This document shows positions 42,809 to 51,150 of a DNA stretch of 64,000 nt, in pieces. The stretch covers positions 4,471,001 to 4,535,000 of the forward strand of contig NZ_CP104467.1 of the NCBI RefSeq assembly GCF_025369935.1. The letters are read 5' to 3'. Under the pieces are notes generated by a model. That model made no database searches. It was not told the origin of the DNA and saw only the letters and a program-made list of their open reading frames with translations. Numbering within the stretch: position 1 is the stretch's first letter; each line of letters begins with the position of its first letter. The stretch is from Paenibacillus andongensis (GTDB lineage: Bacteria; Bacillota; Bacilli; Paenibacillales; NBRC-103111). The position numbers were made by a program, and so were the translations under genes.

Positions 42809-43300
42809 ATGACCTTATTAAGCGCAATTGAGCAGACGTTCTGTAAATTGCAAGAACCCTCATTAGAACAGCTGAAGGAAGCCCTACAATCCTTAAGCAG
42901 CATACTCCATGAGGTGCCTGGTTATAAAACTGAGCCCAAACATTTACCTTATGGTCGTAATGTCGTTTATAGCACGAAAGATCTCGAAGTTATTGTGATT
43001 CACATACCTGCTTCGGAGGCAACAGCGATTCATAACCATGGCACATCCATCGGCTCCGCTTGTTTAGTTGAGGGAACATTAGTCAATACCAAGTACCGTT
43101 TGGACTCAGAAGGTTATCCCGTCGCCCAAACAGATGACTATATTGGGTCAGGTGAATATTTTGAAGCTCCTTGCGAGCAAATTCATCAATTAAGCAACCC
43201 TTTCCACGAGCCTGCTGTTTCCATCCATGTGTACAGCCCGCCTCTCCAGGGAGTAACACGCTACTTGCCTTACAGCGAAATCTTGGATTATGTCATCTAA
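42809..43300 (+). CDS. Cysteine dioxygenase-family protein
   Basis: The product is 163 residues of the cupin-type cysteine dioxygenase family. Iron-ligand histidines are in AIHNHGTSIGSACLVEG, the third is in EQIHQLSNP, and the C-terminal SIHVYSPPL motif contains the tyrosine typical of these enzymes. It would oxidise cysteine to cysteine sulfinate, or act on another thiol; bacterial family members vary. AGGAGG is eight bases before the ATG. It is monocistronic and converges on glyS across a terminator. Confidence 0.87.
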   Translation: MTLLSAIEQTFCKLQEPSLEQLKEALQSLSSILHEVPGYKTEPKHLPYGRNVVYSTKDLEVIVIHIPASEATAIHNHGTSIGSACLVEGTLVNTKYRLDSEGYPVAQTDDYIGSGEYFEAPCEQIHQLSNPFHEPAVSIHVYSPPLQGVTRYLPYSEILDYVI

Positions 43301-43346
43301 AAAAGCCCCTTGTAATGACGTCAATCGACGTCCTCACAGGGGGCTT
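43301..43346. terminator. Bidirectional terminator between the dioxygenase gene and glyS
   Basis: AAGCCCCTTGT pairs with ACAGGGGGCTT, with an inner GACGTC pair. It fills the 50-base gap between the converging stop codons. Confidence 0.85.
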
Positions 43347-43350
43347 GGTA

Positions 43351-44733
43351 TTAAAATTGAAGTGAATTTTCAATGAATGCTTTCAATTCGGAAATTGGCA
43401 TCCGCTTCTGTTCCATGGTATCACGGTCACGTACCGTAACTTGACCATCTGTCTCGGATTCAAAGTCGTAGGTGATACAGAATGGTGTACCGATTTCATC
43501 GTGGCGGCGATATCTTTTACCGATAGAACCTGTATCATCATAATCCACCATGAAATGCTTCGCTAGATCGGCAAATATAGCCTGCGCACCTTCATTCAAC
43601 TTTTTGGAAAGTGGGAAAATAGCAGCTTTAATCGGTGCTAGTGCAGGATGGAAATGTAAAACTGTACGACTGTCGTCACCTTCCAGCTTTTGCTCTTCAA
43701 ATGCATCAATCAAAAGCGCTAAAGTTACACGGTCTGCGCCAAGTGAAGGCTCGATACAGTAAGGAATGTAACGCTCGTTTGTTTCTGGATCAATATAGTT
43801 GAAGTCAGAACCAGAGTGCTCCATGTGCTGTTTTAAGTCAAAATCTGTACGATCCGCGATACCCCAGAGCTCGCCCCAGCCAAACGGGAATTTGTACTCG
43901 ATATCCGTCGTCGCATTGCTGTAATGGGACAACTCATCCTCGTTGTGATCGCGAAGTCTAAGGTTATCTGATTTGGCACCTAGGGACAACAGCCAGTTAT
44001 GGCAGAAGCTTCTCCAATACTCGAACCATTTCATGTCCTCGCCGGGCTTACAGAAAAACTCAAGCTCCATTTGTTCGAATTCACGTGTACGGAACGTAAA
44101 GTTACCTGGCGTGATTTCGTTACGGAAGCTTTTACCGATTTGGCCGATACCAAATGGCAGCTTCTTGCGCATCGTACGTTGAACGTTTTTGAAGTTGACG
44201 AAAATCCCTTGTGCTGTCTCAGGACGTAAGTAAACCACGTTGGTGCTAGCTTCCGTTACACCTTGGAATGTTTTGAACATCAGGTTGAACTGACGGATTT
44301 CAGTAAAGTCCTTGCTGCCGCAATCCGGACAAACGATGTTGTGCTCTACGATAAGCTTCATCATATCGTCAAACGTCATGCCGTCAACGATGATTTCGAT
44401 ATCTTTTTCCGCCAATTTATTTTCAATCAATTTATCCGCACGATGACGTGCCTTACAGCTTTTGCAATCGATCATTGGATCGTTGAAATTGCCTACGTGG
44501 CCGGATGCTACCCAAGCTTGCGGGTTCATCAGAATTGCCGCGTCAAGACCCACGTTATAGGGGGATTCTTGAATGAATTTTTTCCACCAAGCGCGCTTGA
44601 TGTTGTTTTTCAGCTCGACACCAAGCGGACCGTAGTCCCATGTGTTAGCCAAACCGCCATACACCTCTGAACCTGGGAATACAAAACCTCTGTGCTTTGC
44701 TAATGCTACAACTTGATCCATAGTAACACTCAT
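43351..44733 (-). CDS. glyS: Glycyl-tRNA synthetase (dimeric type)
   Basis: The product is 460 residues, the class II alpha2 type found in Firmicutes such as Staphylococcus rather than the alpha2beta2 type. Recognisable regions are [13 protein letters not shown] at the N-terminus, the motif 2 region FRNEITPG, and [15 protein letters not shown] as motif 3. It charges tRNA-Gly. Zinc-ligand cysteine pairs CKSCKAR and CPDCGSKD are present. The gene has its own T-box leader (44807-45030), so it is induced by uncharged tRNA-Gly. Confidence 0.95.
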   Translation of the reverse strand: MSVTMDQVVALAKHRGFVFPGSEVYGGLANTWDYGPLGVELKNNIKRAWWKKFIQESPYNVGLDAAILMNPQAWVASGHVGNFNDPMIDCKSCKARHRADKLIENKLAEKDIEIIVDGMTFDDMMKLIVEHNIVCPDCGSKDFTEIRQFNLMFKTFQGVTEASTNVVYLRPETAQGIFVNFKNVQRTMRKKLPFGIGQIGKSFRNEITPGNFTFRTREFEQMELEFFCKPGEDMKWFEYWRSFCHNWLLSLGAKSDNLRLRDHNEDELSHYSNATTDIEYKFPFGWGELWGIADRTDFDLKQHMEHSGSDFNYIDPETNERYIPYCIEPSLGADRVTLALLIDAFEEQKLEGDDSRTVLHFHPALAPIKAAIFPLSKKLNEGAQAIFADLAKHFMVDYDDTGSIGKRYRRHDEIGTPFCITYDFESETDGQVTVRDRDTMEQKRMPISELKAFIENSLQF

Positions 44734-44806
44734 TGTTCTTTCGCTCCTTCAGCTTCTCGTTTATAGGTCAATGACCTTTGACGACCCTTTGGATATGAGC
44801 AGACGC

Positions 44807-45030
44807 AAAAAAAGCTCAACATCCAAAGGCATCAAATAATGCCTAGGGACGAGAGCCTTACGCACCCGCGGTTCCACCCTAGTTGATACACCTGTAAAGC
44901 AGCGTATCCCCTTTATCGTATTGGCTCCGGATAGCCTTTTCCTTGAGCTTCAATCTGGGCTTTCACCGTCCCCAGCTCGCTGAACTTGAAGTTGTTCAAG
45001 TACTATTCATCCTTCACAGCCACAATTGAT
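44807..45030 (-). ncRNA. T-box leader of glyS
   Basis: On the minus strand the leader begins with GGATGAATAGTA and CAGCGAGCTGGGGACGGTG, the usual stem I features. The T-box sequence AGGGTGGAACCGCGG is at 44881-44867. A terminator follows: GCTCTCGTCCCTAGGCAT against ATGCCTTTGGATGTTGAGC with seven T residues (44807-44864). Pairing of TGGAACC with the tRNA acceptor end switches terminator to antiterminator. I could not place the glycine specifier codon with confidence. Confidence 0.92.
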
Positions 45031-45100
45031 CATTCAATTGGCTTTAGTTTACAGAAAAACCGACAAAAAATCAAATAGGTGTAGCTACTTTTTTATACGA

Positions 45101-45901
45101 CTAATACAAATGTGGACGACGATCTTCAAAGACCGGAATTTTAGCACGAACACGAACAACTTCCGTCAAGTCGATGGTTGCATGCAAAATCGCTTCGTTC
45201 TCATCGCCTTCCACAAGCACTTCGCCCCAAGGATCAATAACCATCGAGTGCCCAAAGAAGTTCGTCGTTCCACTAGTTCCAACACGATTACAGGAAACGA
45301 CATACATCTGATTCTCAATAGCTCTGGCCATGAGCAGCGTACGCCAGTGGTGCAAACGCGGATGCGGCCATTCCGCAGGTACGAATAGAATCCGTGCCCC
45401 ATCGAGCGCTAATTTGCGCGCAAGCTCAGGGAAACGAATATCATAGCAGATCATCGCTCCAGCTGGAACGCCTTCAAGCTCAAATCGGCCAAGCTGGTCG
45501 CCGCTATGTAGAAACTTTTCCTCGTCCATAAGACGGAACAAGTGGATTTTGGAATACTCCGCTGTTTCCGCGCCTTCGCGATCAAACGCATAAATGGTGT
45601 TCAGAACACGATCGTCTCTTTTATCCGCAATGGAGCCGCCGATAATATTAACACGATGGGTCCGGGCAAAATCACTCAAGAAGGCTTTCGTCCTAACTCC
45701 GTTAGGATCAGCCAACTGCTGAATCTCCGTTAAGGCATAGCCGGTGTTCCACATCTCAGGAAAAACGATCACATCAGGCTTTTGATCTCCACTAACCGCT
45801 TGATGCAGAAGCTTCTCCAACTGAGCAAAGTTCGTATCAGGCAAACCGATCTGAATATCCATTTGAATAAGTGCAATGTGAAGTAATTGTGATTCGGACA
45901 T
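45101..45901 (-). CDS. mtnU: Carbon-nitrogen hydrolase, MtnU/omega-amidase-like
   Basis: The product is 266 residues of the nitrilase superfamily. The catalytic triad is visible as Glu49 (FPEMW), Lys118 (YSKIH) and Cys152 (ICYDIRFPE). MtnU/YkrU-like enzymes hydrolyse the alpha-ketoglutaramate left by glutamine-dependent transamination in methionine salvage. The symbol rests on sequence type and on mtnE lying about 760 bases away, divergently; a general omega-amidase is the alternative. The ATG at 45901 is preceded by GGAAGGAG at a spacing of about 12. Confidence 0.8.
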   Translation of the reverse strand: MSESQLLHIALIQMDIQIGLPDTNFAQLEKLLHQAVSGDQKPDVIVFPEMWNTGYALTEIQQLADPNGVRTKAFLSDFARTHRVNIIGGSIADKRDDRVLNTIYAFDREGAETAEYSKIHLFRLMDEEKFLHSGDQLGRFELEGVPAGAMICYDIRFPELARKLALDGARILFVPAEWPHPRLHHWRTLLMARAIENQMYVVSCNRVGTSGTTNFFGHSMVIDPWGEVLVEGDENEAILHATIDLTEVVRVRAKIPVFEDRRPHLY

Positions 45902-45979
45902 ACGTTGAAGACTCCTTCCAGCGTCAAATTACCAATATCTCTATATAGTAGTCTAATTTAAGTTTGAACTCAATGGAAC

Positions 45980-46507
45980 TCATATAGGTTTGAACGCTTT
46001 GGACTGTCCTCTTGCTATACTTAAAGTCTCCCAATGAGACTTTTCCCAATGTTTACTGAGCAGAACGATTTGTCCCACATGGTAACCATAATGAGATACT
46101 TGGCGCTGAATGGCTTGAAGCACAGAATGTCCCTCGCCTCGAATTTGAACGGTCTTAAGAACATCATCCGGAGTTAGCGCGTGCAAGGTATCAAACAGTA
46201 CCCTCCAGCCTTCCTCCCACTTGGAAATAAGCTCATCTCGCGTGTACTGGCTGCTTTCAAATTCATCATCACGAAGCCGAGTTTCCTTTTCCCCATCCGT
46301 TGTTAAGAAATCTGTCCACCGTGACAACATGTTCCCGTGCATGTGCTTAATCAACAATTCCAACGAATTCGACTCCTCATCTAACGTAAGATAAAAATGA
46401 GCATCTTCCGTTTGCGCGAAAGCCTTATCCGCCAGCTTCTTCATATTTTCAAATGCTCGTATGGATTCCAGTAAAAAAACTTGTGCCATTTGTGTGTTGT
46501 CCGACAT
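45980..46507 (-). CDS. DUF1572-type DinB superfamily protein
   Basis: The product is 175 residues. The sequence LIKHMHGNMLSRWTDFLTTD is characteristic of DUF1572, a DinB-like four-helix group, and the C-terminal HYGYHVGQIVLL supplies the other presumed metal-binding histidines. Function unknown. I chose the ATG at 46507, with AAAGGTG nine bases upstream; a GTG at 46519 overlaps that site. It is divergent from mtnE and separates it from mtnU. This is the second DinB-type gene in the window (the other is at 1735). Confidence 0.83.
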   Translation of the reverse strand: MSDNTQMAQVFLLESIRAFENMKKLADKAFAQTEDAHFYLTLDEESNSLELLIKHMHGNMLSRWTDFLTTDGEKETRLRDDEFESSQYTRDELISKWEEGWRVLFDTLHALTPDDVLKTVQIRGEGHSVLQAIQRQVSHYGYHVGQIVLLSKHWEKSHWETLSIARGQSKAFKPI

Positions 46508-46661
46508 GGTCTTCAGCACCTTTCCGCAACGAATGAACTAACTTTATGATATTGACCGCTCGATGTAAAATCGATTATTTTCATCACTATGAAAAAAAGA
46601 TTAATCATGTTACATTAAGGTTATTAATTAAAATCCCGACCTCCGGAGTGTGAATTAAAAC

Positions 46662-47864
46662 GTGACTAAAGTATCCCCTACAAAAAGCCCTTTTACAATA
46701 CAGCCTGCTGAACGCATGAATGGACTTCCAACGCAATTTTTCGCAACACTCGTACGCAAAGCCAATGAGCAAATTGCTGCGGGTCATGACGTCATTAATC
46801 TCGGCCAAGGGAATCCAGACCGCCCTACGCCTCCGCATATCGTGTCATCCATACAAGAAGCCGCGGCTAACCCGCTGTATCATAAATATCCGCCGTTCAG
46901 CGGATTTTCATTTCTAAAACAAGCCATTGCTCAGCGGTATAAGGAAGATCACAACGTAGATCTTGATCCTGAAACGGAAGTAGCGATTCTTTTTGGGGGT
47001 AAAACAGGGCTGATCGAGATCGCTCAGTGCTTGCTTAATCCAGGCGATGTCTGTCTGGTTCCTGATCCTGGCTACCCGGATTATTGGTCCGGAGTTGCTC
47101 TTGCCGGCGCCGAAATGGCTTTCATGCCTTTACGTGAAGAAAACAACTTTCTTCCAGATTACTCACAGCTCAAAGAATCCGATTTGAACCGCGCAAAGCT
47201 GATGTTCATTAATTATCCGAACAACCCAACAGGTGCAACGGCTCCCGCTTCCTTTTATGAAGAAACGGTCGATTTCGCACACAAGCATGGTGTTGTCGTC
47301 GCAAGTGATTTCGCCTATGGCGCGATAGGCTTCGACGGTCAGAAGCCGGTCAGCTTCCTGCAGACACCAGGTGCCAAAGAAGTGGGTATCGAGTTCTATA
47401 CGCTCTCCAAAACATACAATATGGCTGGCTGGCGTGTAGGTTTTGCCCTAGGGAACCGAGAAGTGATCCGCCTTATTAACTTGATGCAGGATCATTACTA
47501 CTGCTCGTTGTTCGGCGGTATCCAAGCGGCAGCTGCAACAGCTCTCACAGCCTCGCAAGATTGTGTTACTGAGCTGCGTGAAGTTTACGAGAGCCGCCGC
47601 AATGCCCTTTATGCAGCTCTTTCCAGTATTGGCTGGCATGCCCGCCCTTCACAGGGGTCTTTCTTCTCTTGGTTGCCCGTTCCAAAAGGACATACCTCAC
47701 AGAGTCTTGCCGATTTGCTATTGCAAGAAGCTAAGGTTGTCGTCGCACCAGGTGTTGGCTTCGGAACGCACGGAGAAGGCTATGTAAGGCTTGGGCTCTT
47801 ATCCACAGAGGAAAGATTAGAAGAAGCTGTACAGCGGATTGGCAAACTGAATCTATTTGGATAA
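46662..47864 (+). CDS. mtnE: Aminotransferase of methionine salvage (MtnE-like)
   Basis: The product is 400 residues, a fold-type I PLP enzyme. It closely follows the B. subtilis MtnE (YkrV) pattern: DVINLGQGNPDRPTPPHIV, FGGKTGLIE, LNPGDVCLVPDPGYPDYWSG, NYPNNPTGA, and the PLP lysine near residue 250 in TLSKTYNMAGWRVGFA. It converts 2-keto-4-methylthiobutyrate to methionine. The start is GTG at 46662 with a distant GGAG; an ATG at 46718 (MNGLPTQF) is an alternative. No SAM riboswitch is seen upstream. The main mtn genes lie 6 kb downstream. Confidence 0.9.
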   Translation: MTKVSPTKSPFTIQPAERMNGLPTQFFATLVRKANEQIAAGHDVINLGQGNPDRPTPPHIVSSIQEAAANPLYHKYPPFSGFSFLKQAIAQRYKEDHNVDLDPETEVAILFGGKTGLIEIAQCLLNPGDVCLVPDPGYPDYWSGVALAGAEMAFMPLREENNFLPDYSQLKESDLNRAKLMFINYPNNPTGATAPASFYEETVDFAHKHGVVVASDFAYGAIGFDGQKPVSFLQTPGAKEVGIEFYTLSKTYNMAGWRVGFALGNREVIRLINLMQDHYYCSLFGGIQAAAATALTASQDCVTELREVYESRRNALYAALSSIGWHARPSQGSFFSWLPVPKGHTSQSLADLLLQEAKVVVAPGVGFGTHGEGYVRLGLLSTEERLEEAVQRIGKLNLFG

Positions 47865-47947
47865 GCAGAAAAATAGAGGCTGCCGCTTCTTTACAAACGC
47901 TTGTACTGCGTGCTATTCTAGATAGAACCAAAAAAGGAAGTCCCAAC

Positions 47948-47988
47948 GATAAACGACTCCGTCGCCCTCAGGGACGAGCGCATTTACT
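47948..47988. repeat. Dispersed imperfect palindrome, copy 2
   Basis: GATAAACGACTCCGTCGCCC, then TCAGGGACGAGCGCATTTACTC, matches copy 1 at 29791 with only a few changes. The inner arms carry compensating changes (GCCCTcAGGGAC versus GTCCTtcAGGACG). It lies just upstream of the proB T-box. Confidence 0.65.
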
Positions 47989-48004
47989 CAAAAACTTCTA
48001 TATC

Positions 48005-48257
48005 GCAACGTTATGATGGGAATAGTAGGAAGCGTTAAGCACGTAAACAGAGAGTAAGCTCCTTAGACTGAGAGAGCTTGCCGTGAACCGACTCCGAACC
48101 CGCCCCTGAACAGTCAACGATGAGTTGAACAGTGCCCTGCTGTTATTTAGGGAATCTAGAGTTGGGTGCAGCCGCTATCGGTGTGCGCCAATCTAAGGTG
48201 GTACCGCGGAAGCTACAGACTTTCGTCCTTATGTTATAAGGACGGGAGTCTTTTTTG
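48005..48257 (+). ncRNA. T-box leader of the proline operon
   Basis: The leader has GATGGGAATAGTAGGAAGCG and AGAGAGCTTGCCG at its start, the T-box sequence AAGGTGGTACCGCGG at 48195-48209, and a terminator GACTTTCGTCCTTA/TAAGGACGGGAGTC with six T residues (48219-48256). Downstream genes and the CCG/CCC-rich segment near 48100-48111 point to tRNA-Pro. I could not assign the exact specifier triplet. Confidence 0.93.
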
Positions 48258-48293
48258 TATCTACATACATGTAAATCAAAGGATGGGATCGAT

Positions 48294-49394
48294 ATGACTC
48301 AGCGAATCGTCGTCAAAATCGGCAGCAGCTCTTTAACTTCAGATACCGGGGGCCTCAACCCGGATAAAATACGTTTTTTCGCGTCGGAGCTGGCGCAATT
48401 GAAGCAGGACGGCCATCAACTCCTGCTGGTTACTTCCGGCGCGGTTGCCGCAGGCTTCACCTCCCTTGGCTACCGCACGCGGCCTAAGGTGCTGCACGAG
48501 AAGCAGGCCGCAGCCGCAGTCGGGCAAGCGCTTCTCATGCAGGCGTACCACGAAGCATTTGCGTCCCACGGCATCAGCGTGGCGCAAATTTTGCTTACTA
48601 GGTACGACTTCTCTAATCGTAAGCGCGTGCAGAACGCGCTGATGACGATCGACGAGCTGCTGCAGCGCGGCGTCGTACCGATTATTAACGAGAATGACAC
48701 CGTCTCGGTGGACGAACTGAAATTCGGCGACAATGATACATTGTCGGCTTTGGTTGGCAATTTGGTCAAAGCGAACAAATTGATCATCATTACGGACATG
48801 GACGGCCTGTACACGGACGATCCCCGCAAAAACGCGAACGCGCAGCGTATCGACCGCGTGGACGCCATCAGCGATGAGCTGTTCAGCTTCGCTGGAGGCT
48901 CTGGCAGCGCGGTCGGCACCGGCGGCATGCGCTCGAAGGTTGAGGCCGCCCGCATCGCGATGCGCGGGGGCGTGCCGGTGTTCATCGGGCGCGTACTCGA
49001 GCCCGGTGATCTGCCGCAGGCCGTAGACGGCAGCGGCAAGGGCACGTACTTCGACACGGCGCTGAACAACCTGCCGGTGAAGAAACAATGGGTCGGCTTC
49101 CACTCGCTGCCCAAAGGGCAAATCATCGTTGACCAAGGCGCGAAGGCGGCCCTGCTCAGCGGTGGCAAGAGCTTGCTTCCTGCCGGTATCACTGGCGCTT
49201 CAGGGGACTTCCACCCCGGCGACGTCGTTGAGGTGATCAGTATCGAAGGCTCGCTTCTAGGACGCGGCGTCGTCAATTACGCGGCTTGGCAGGTGCAAGC
49301 CGCCGCAGGGTTATCGACCGATGAAGTCCAGAAACGTGTGGAAGTTGCTCGTATCGAAGTCATTCACCGTGATGAATGGGTTCCTTTGACTTAA
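48294..49394 (+). CDS. proB: Glutamate 5-kinase
   Basis: The product is 366 residues: an amino-acid kinase domain (IVVKIGSSSLTS, LLVTSGAVAAG, INENDTVSVDELKFGDND, GTGGMRSKVEAA), then a C-terminal PUA domain from about residue 275. It phosphorylates glutamate in proline synthesis, usually with proline feedback. The ATG at 48294 has AAAGGATGGG six bases upstream; the 13-residue extension runs into the T-box terminator. The gene body is much richer in GC than its flanks, which creates two long antisense ORFs. First gene of the pro-mtn operon. Confidence 0.95.
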   Translation: MTQRIVVKIGSSSLTSDTGGLNPDKIRFFASELAQLKQDGHQLLLVTSGAVAAGFTSLGYRTRPKVLHEKQAAAAVGQALLMQAYHEAFASHGISVAQILLTRYDFSNRKRVQNALMTIDELLQRGVVPIINENDTVSVDELKFGDNDTLSALVGNLVKANKLIIITDMDGLYTDDPRKNANAQRIDRVDAISDELFSFAGGSGSAVGTGGMRSKVEAARIAMRGGVPVFIGRVLEPGDLPQAVDGSGKGTYFDTALNNLPVKKQWVGFHSLPKGQIIVDQGAKAALLSGGKSLLPAGITGASGDFHPGDVVEVISIEGSLLGRGVVNYAAWQVQAAAGLSTDEVQKRVEVARIEVIHRDEWVPLT

Positions 49395-49419
49395 TGACGA
49401 AAGTGAGGTTCTCCTAGCC

Positions 49420-51150
49420 ATGAGACAACAACGATTGCTTAACCCAACCTTGCGAGATATTCCGGGAGATGCGGAAGCAGCGAGCCACCGACTCATGCTG
49501 CGAGCGGGATTCATACGACAGCTCTCCAGCGGTATTTATTCTTATTTACCCTTGGGTCTTAAAGCCCTGCACAACATACAACAAATTGTCCGGGAGGAAA
49601 TGGATGCAGCCGGTGCACAGGAAATGCTTATGCCAGCACTCCACCCTTCCGAATTATGGAAAGCCTCAGGCCGATGGGATGTCTATGGTCCCGAGTTGAT
49701 GCGTCTGGAAGATCGGAACGGCCGAGAATTTGCACTTGGAGCTACCCATGAAGAAGTCATCACGACGATCGTGAAAGACGAGATTCATTCCTACAAGAAG
49801 CTGCCTGTCACGTTATATCAGATTCAAACGAAGTATCGCGATGAACGCAGACCCCGATTCGGTCTGCTCCGTGGACGTGAGTTCCTCATGAAGGATGCCT
49901 ATTCCTTCGACCGGACGGAAAGCGGACTAGATGCTAGTTATCAAAGTATGTATAACGCTTATGTTAACATTTTCACACGATGCGGATTAGAGTTCCGAGC
50001 GGTTGAAGCCGACTCCGGCGCTATCGGCGGTACGGACACCCATGAATTCATGGCCCTTGCTGATATTGGTGAGGATACCATCGTCCACTGCAACTCCTGC
50101 CAATATGCAGCGAATATTGAAAAAGCAATCGGAGTTATACCGGAACATCTGATATCCGATACCATTTCACCAACTTCACAACCCGTGAAGATTCACACAC
50201 CGCAAGTGACAAGCATTAAGCAGCTTAGTCAATTTCTACAAATAAAAGCCAATCAGATCATTAAATCTGTTGCTTTACAAGTAAATGGAGCGCCAGTTAT
50301 TGTCCTCCTACGAGGCGATTATGAATTAAATGAGATCAAGCTGAAGCAAGCCATTGGAACTGATGACGAGGTCTCCATGCTTTCTGAAGCAGAAATAGAG
50401 AAGTTAGGATCCATTGCCGGATTTATCGGTCCAATTGGACTTCAGCATGTGAGAATTATCGCTGATTCTTCTATCAAGGGCTTGAAGGATGCTGTTGTTG
50501 GAGCCAATGAGCGCGATTTCCATCTGGTTCATGTGGAGGTCGACCGGGACCTCGGAGCAATTACTTATCATGACGTACACAATGTCGCCCAAGGTGAGTT
50601 ATGTACCCATTGTGGGCACGAACTCTCTTTTGCTAAAGGGATAGAGCTTGGCCACGTATTTAAGCTCGGTACCAAGTACAGCCGTTCCCTTGGCGCAACT
50701 TTCAGCGATGAGAACGGTGTTTCCGAGCCCATCATTATGGGCTGCTATGGCATTGGAGTCTCACGTGTGCTAGCTGCCATTATCGAGCAAAACTATGATG
50801 AACGAGGCATTATATGGCCTGAGTCCATTACGCCTTTTACCATTCATCTACTGACCGTGCATGTTCAGGATGAAGTTCAAATGAAATTATCCGAAGAGAT
50901 TTATACGACGTTAATTAGGGCAGGCTACTCTGTCCTATGGGATGATCGAGATGAGCGTCCTGGCGTCAAATTCAATGATTCAGATCTACTCGGCTTCCCT
51001 TTGCGAATAACTGTCGGCAAGAAAGCAAGTGAGCGAGTTGTAGAATGTAAAGAACGCCGAGATGGTAGTCAATATGAACGATCTGTAGAGCATATACTTA
51101 CGCATTGTCATTCCTTATTCCAATCAGGAGGTCGATCTTCCCATGAGTGA
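49420..51150 (+). CDS. proS: Prolyl-tRNA synthetase (bacterial type)
   Basis: The product is 576 residues, class II with the bacterial insertion (editing) domain. Motif 2 is RDERRPRFGLLRGREFLMKDAYSF in parts, motif 3 is GCYGIGVSRVLAAI, and the C-terminal anticodon-binding domain follows. It charges tRNA-Pro. It lies between proB and proA, overlapping proA by eight bases. This is an unusual place; the housekeeping proS is normally near rseP/polC, so this may be a second copy. Control by the upstream tRNA-Pro T-box fits the enzyme well. Confidence 0.94.
   Translation: MRQQRLLNPTLRDIPGDAEAASHRLMLRAGFIRQLSSGIYSYLPLGLKALHNIQQIVREEMDAAGAQEMLMPALHPSELWKASGRWDVYGPELMRLEDRNGREFALGATHEEVITTIVKDEIHSYKKLPVTLYQIQTKYRDERRPRFGLLRGREFLMKDAYSFDRTESGLDASYQSMYNAYVNIFTRCGLEFRAVEADSGAIGGTDTHEFMALADIGEDTIVHCNSCQYAANIEKAIGVIPEHLISDTISPTSQPVKIHTPQVTSIKQLSQFLQIKANQIIKSVALQVNGAPVIVLLRGDYELNEIKLKQAIGTDDEVSMLSEAEIEKLGSIAGFIGPIGLQHVRIIADSSIKGLKDAVVGANERDFHLVHVEVDRDLGAITYHDVHNVAQGELCTHCGHELSFAKGIELGHVFKLGTKYSRSLGATFSDENGVSEPIIMGCYGIGVSRVLAAIIEQNYDERGIIWPESITPFTIHLLTVHVQDEVQMKLSEEIYTTLIRAGYSVLWDDRDERPGVKFNDSDLLGFPLRITVGKKASERVVECKERRDGSQYERSVEHILTHCHSLFQSGGRSSHE

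Noticed and set aside
44765-44777. Palindrome AGGTCA-a-TGACCT between the glyS terminator and start
   Set aside because: It is short and lies near the ribosome site; one copy only and no supporting context for an operator.
48339-49276. Two antisense ORFs of about 265 residues opposite proB
   Set aside because: They exist because GC-rich codons leave few stops on the other strand. They lack ribosome sites and recognisable domains, and proB is certain.
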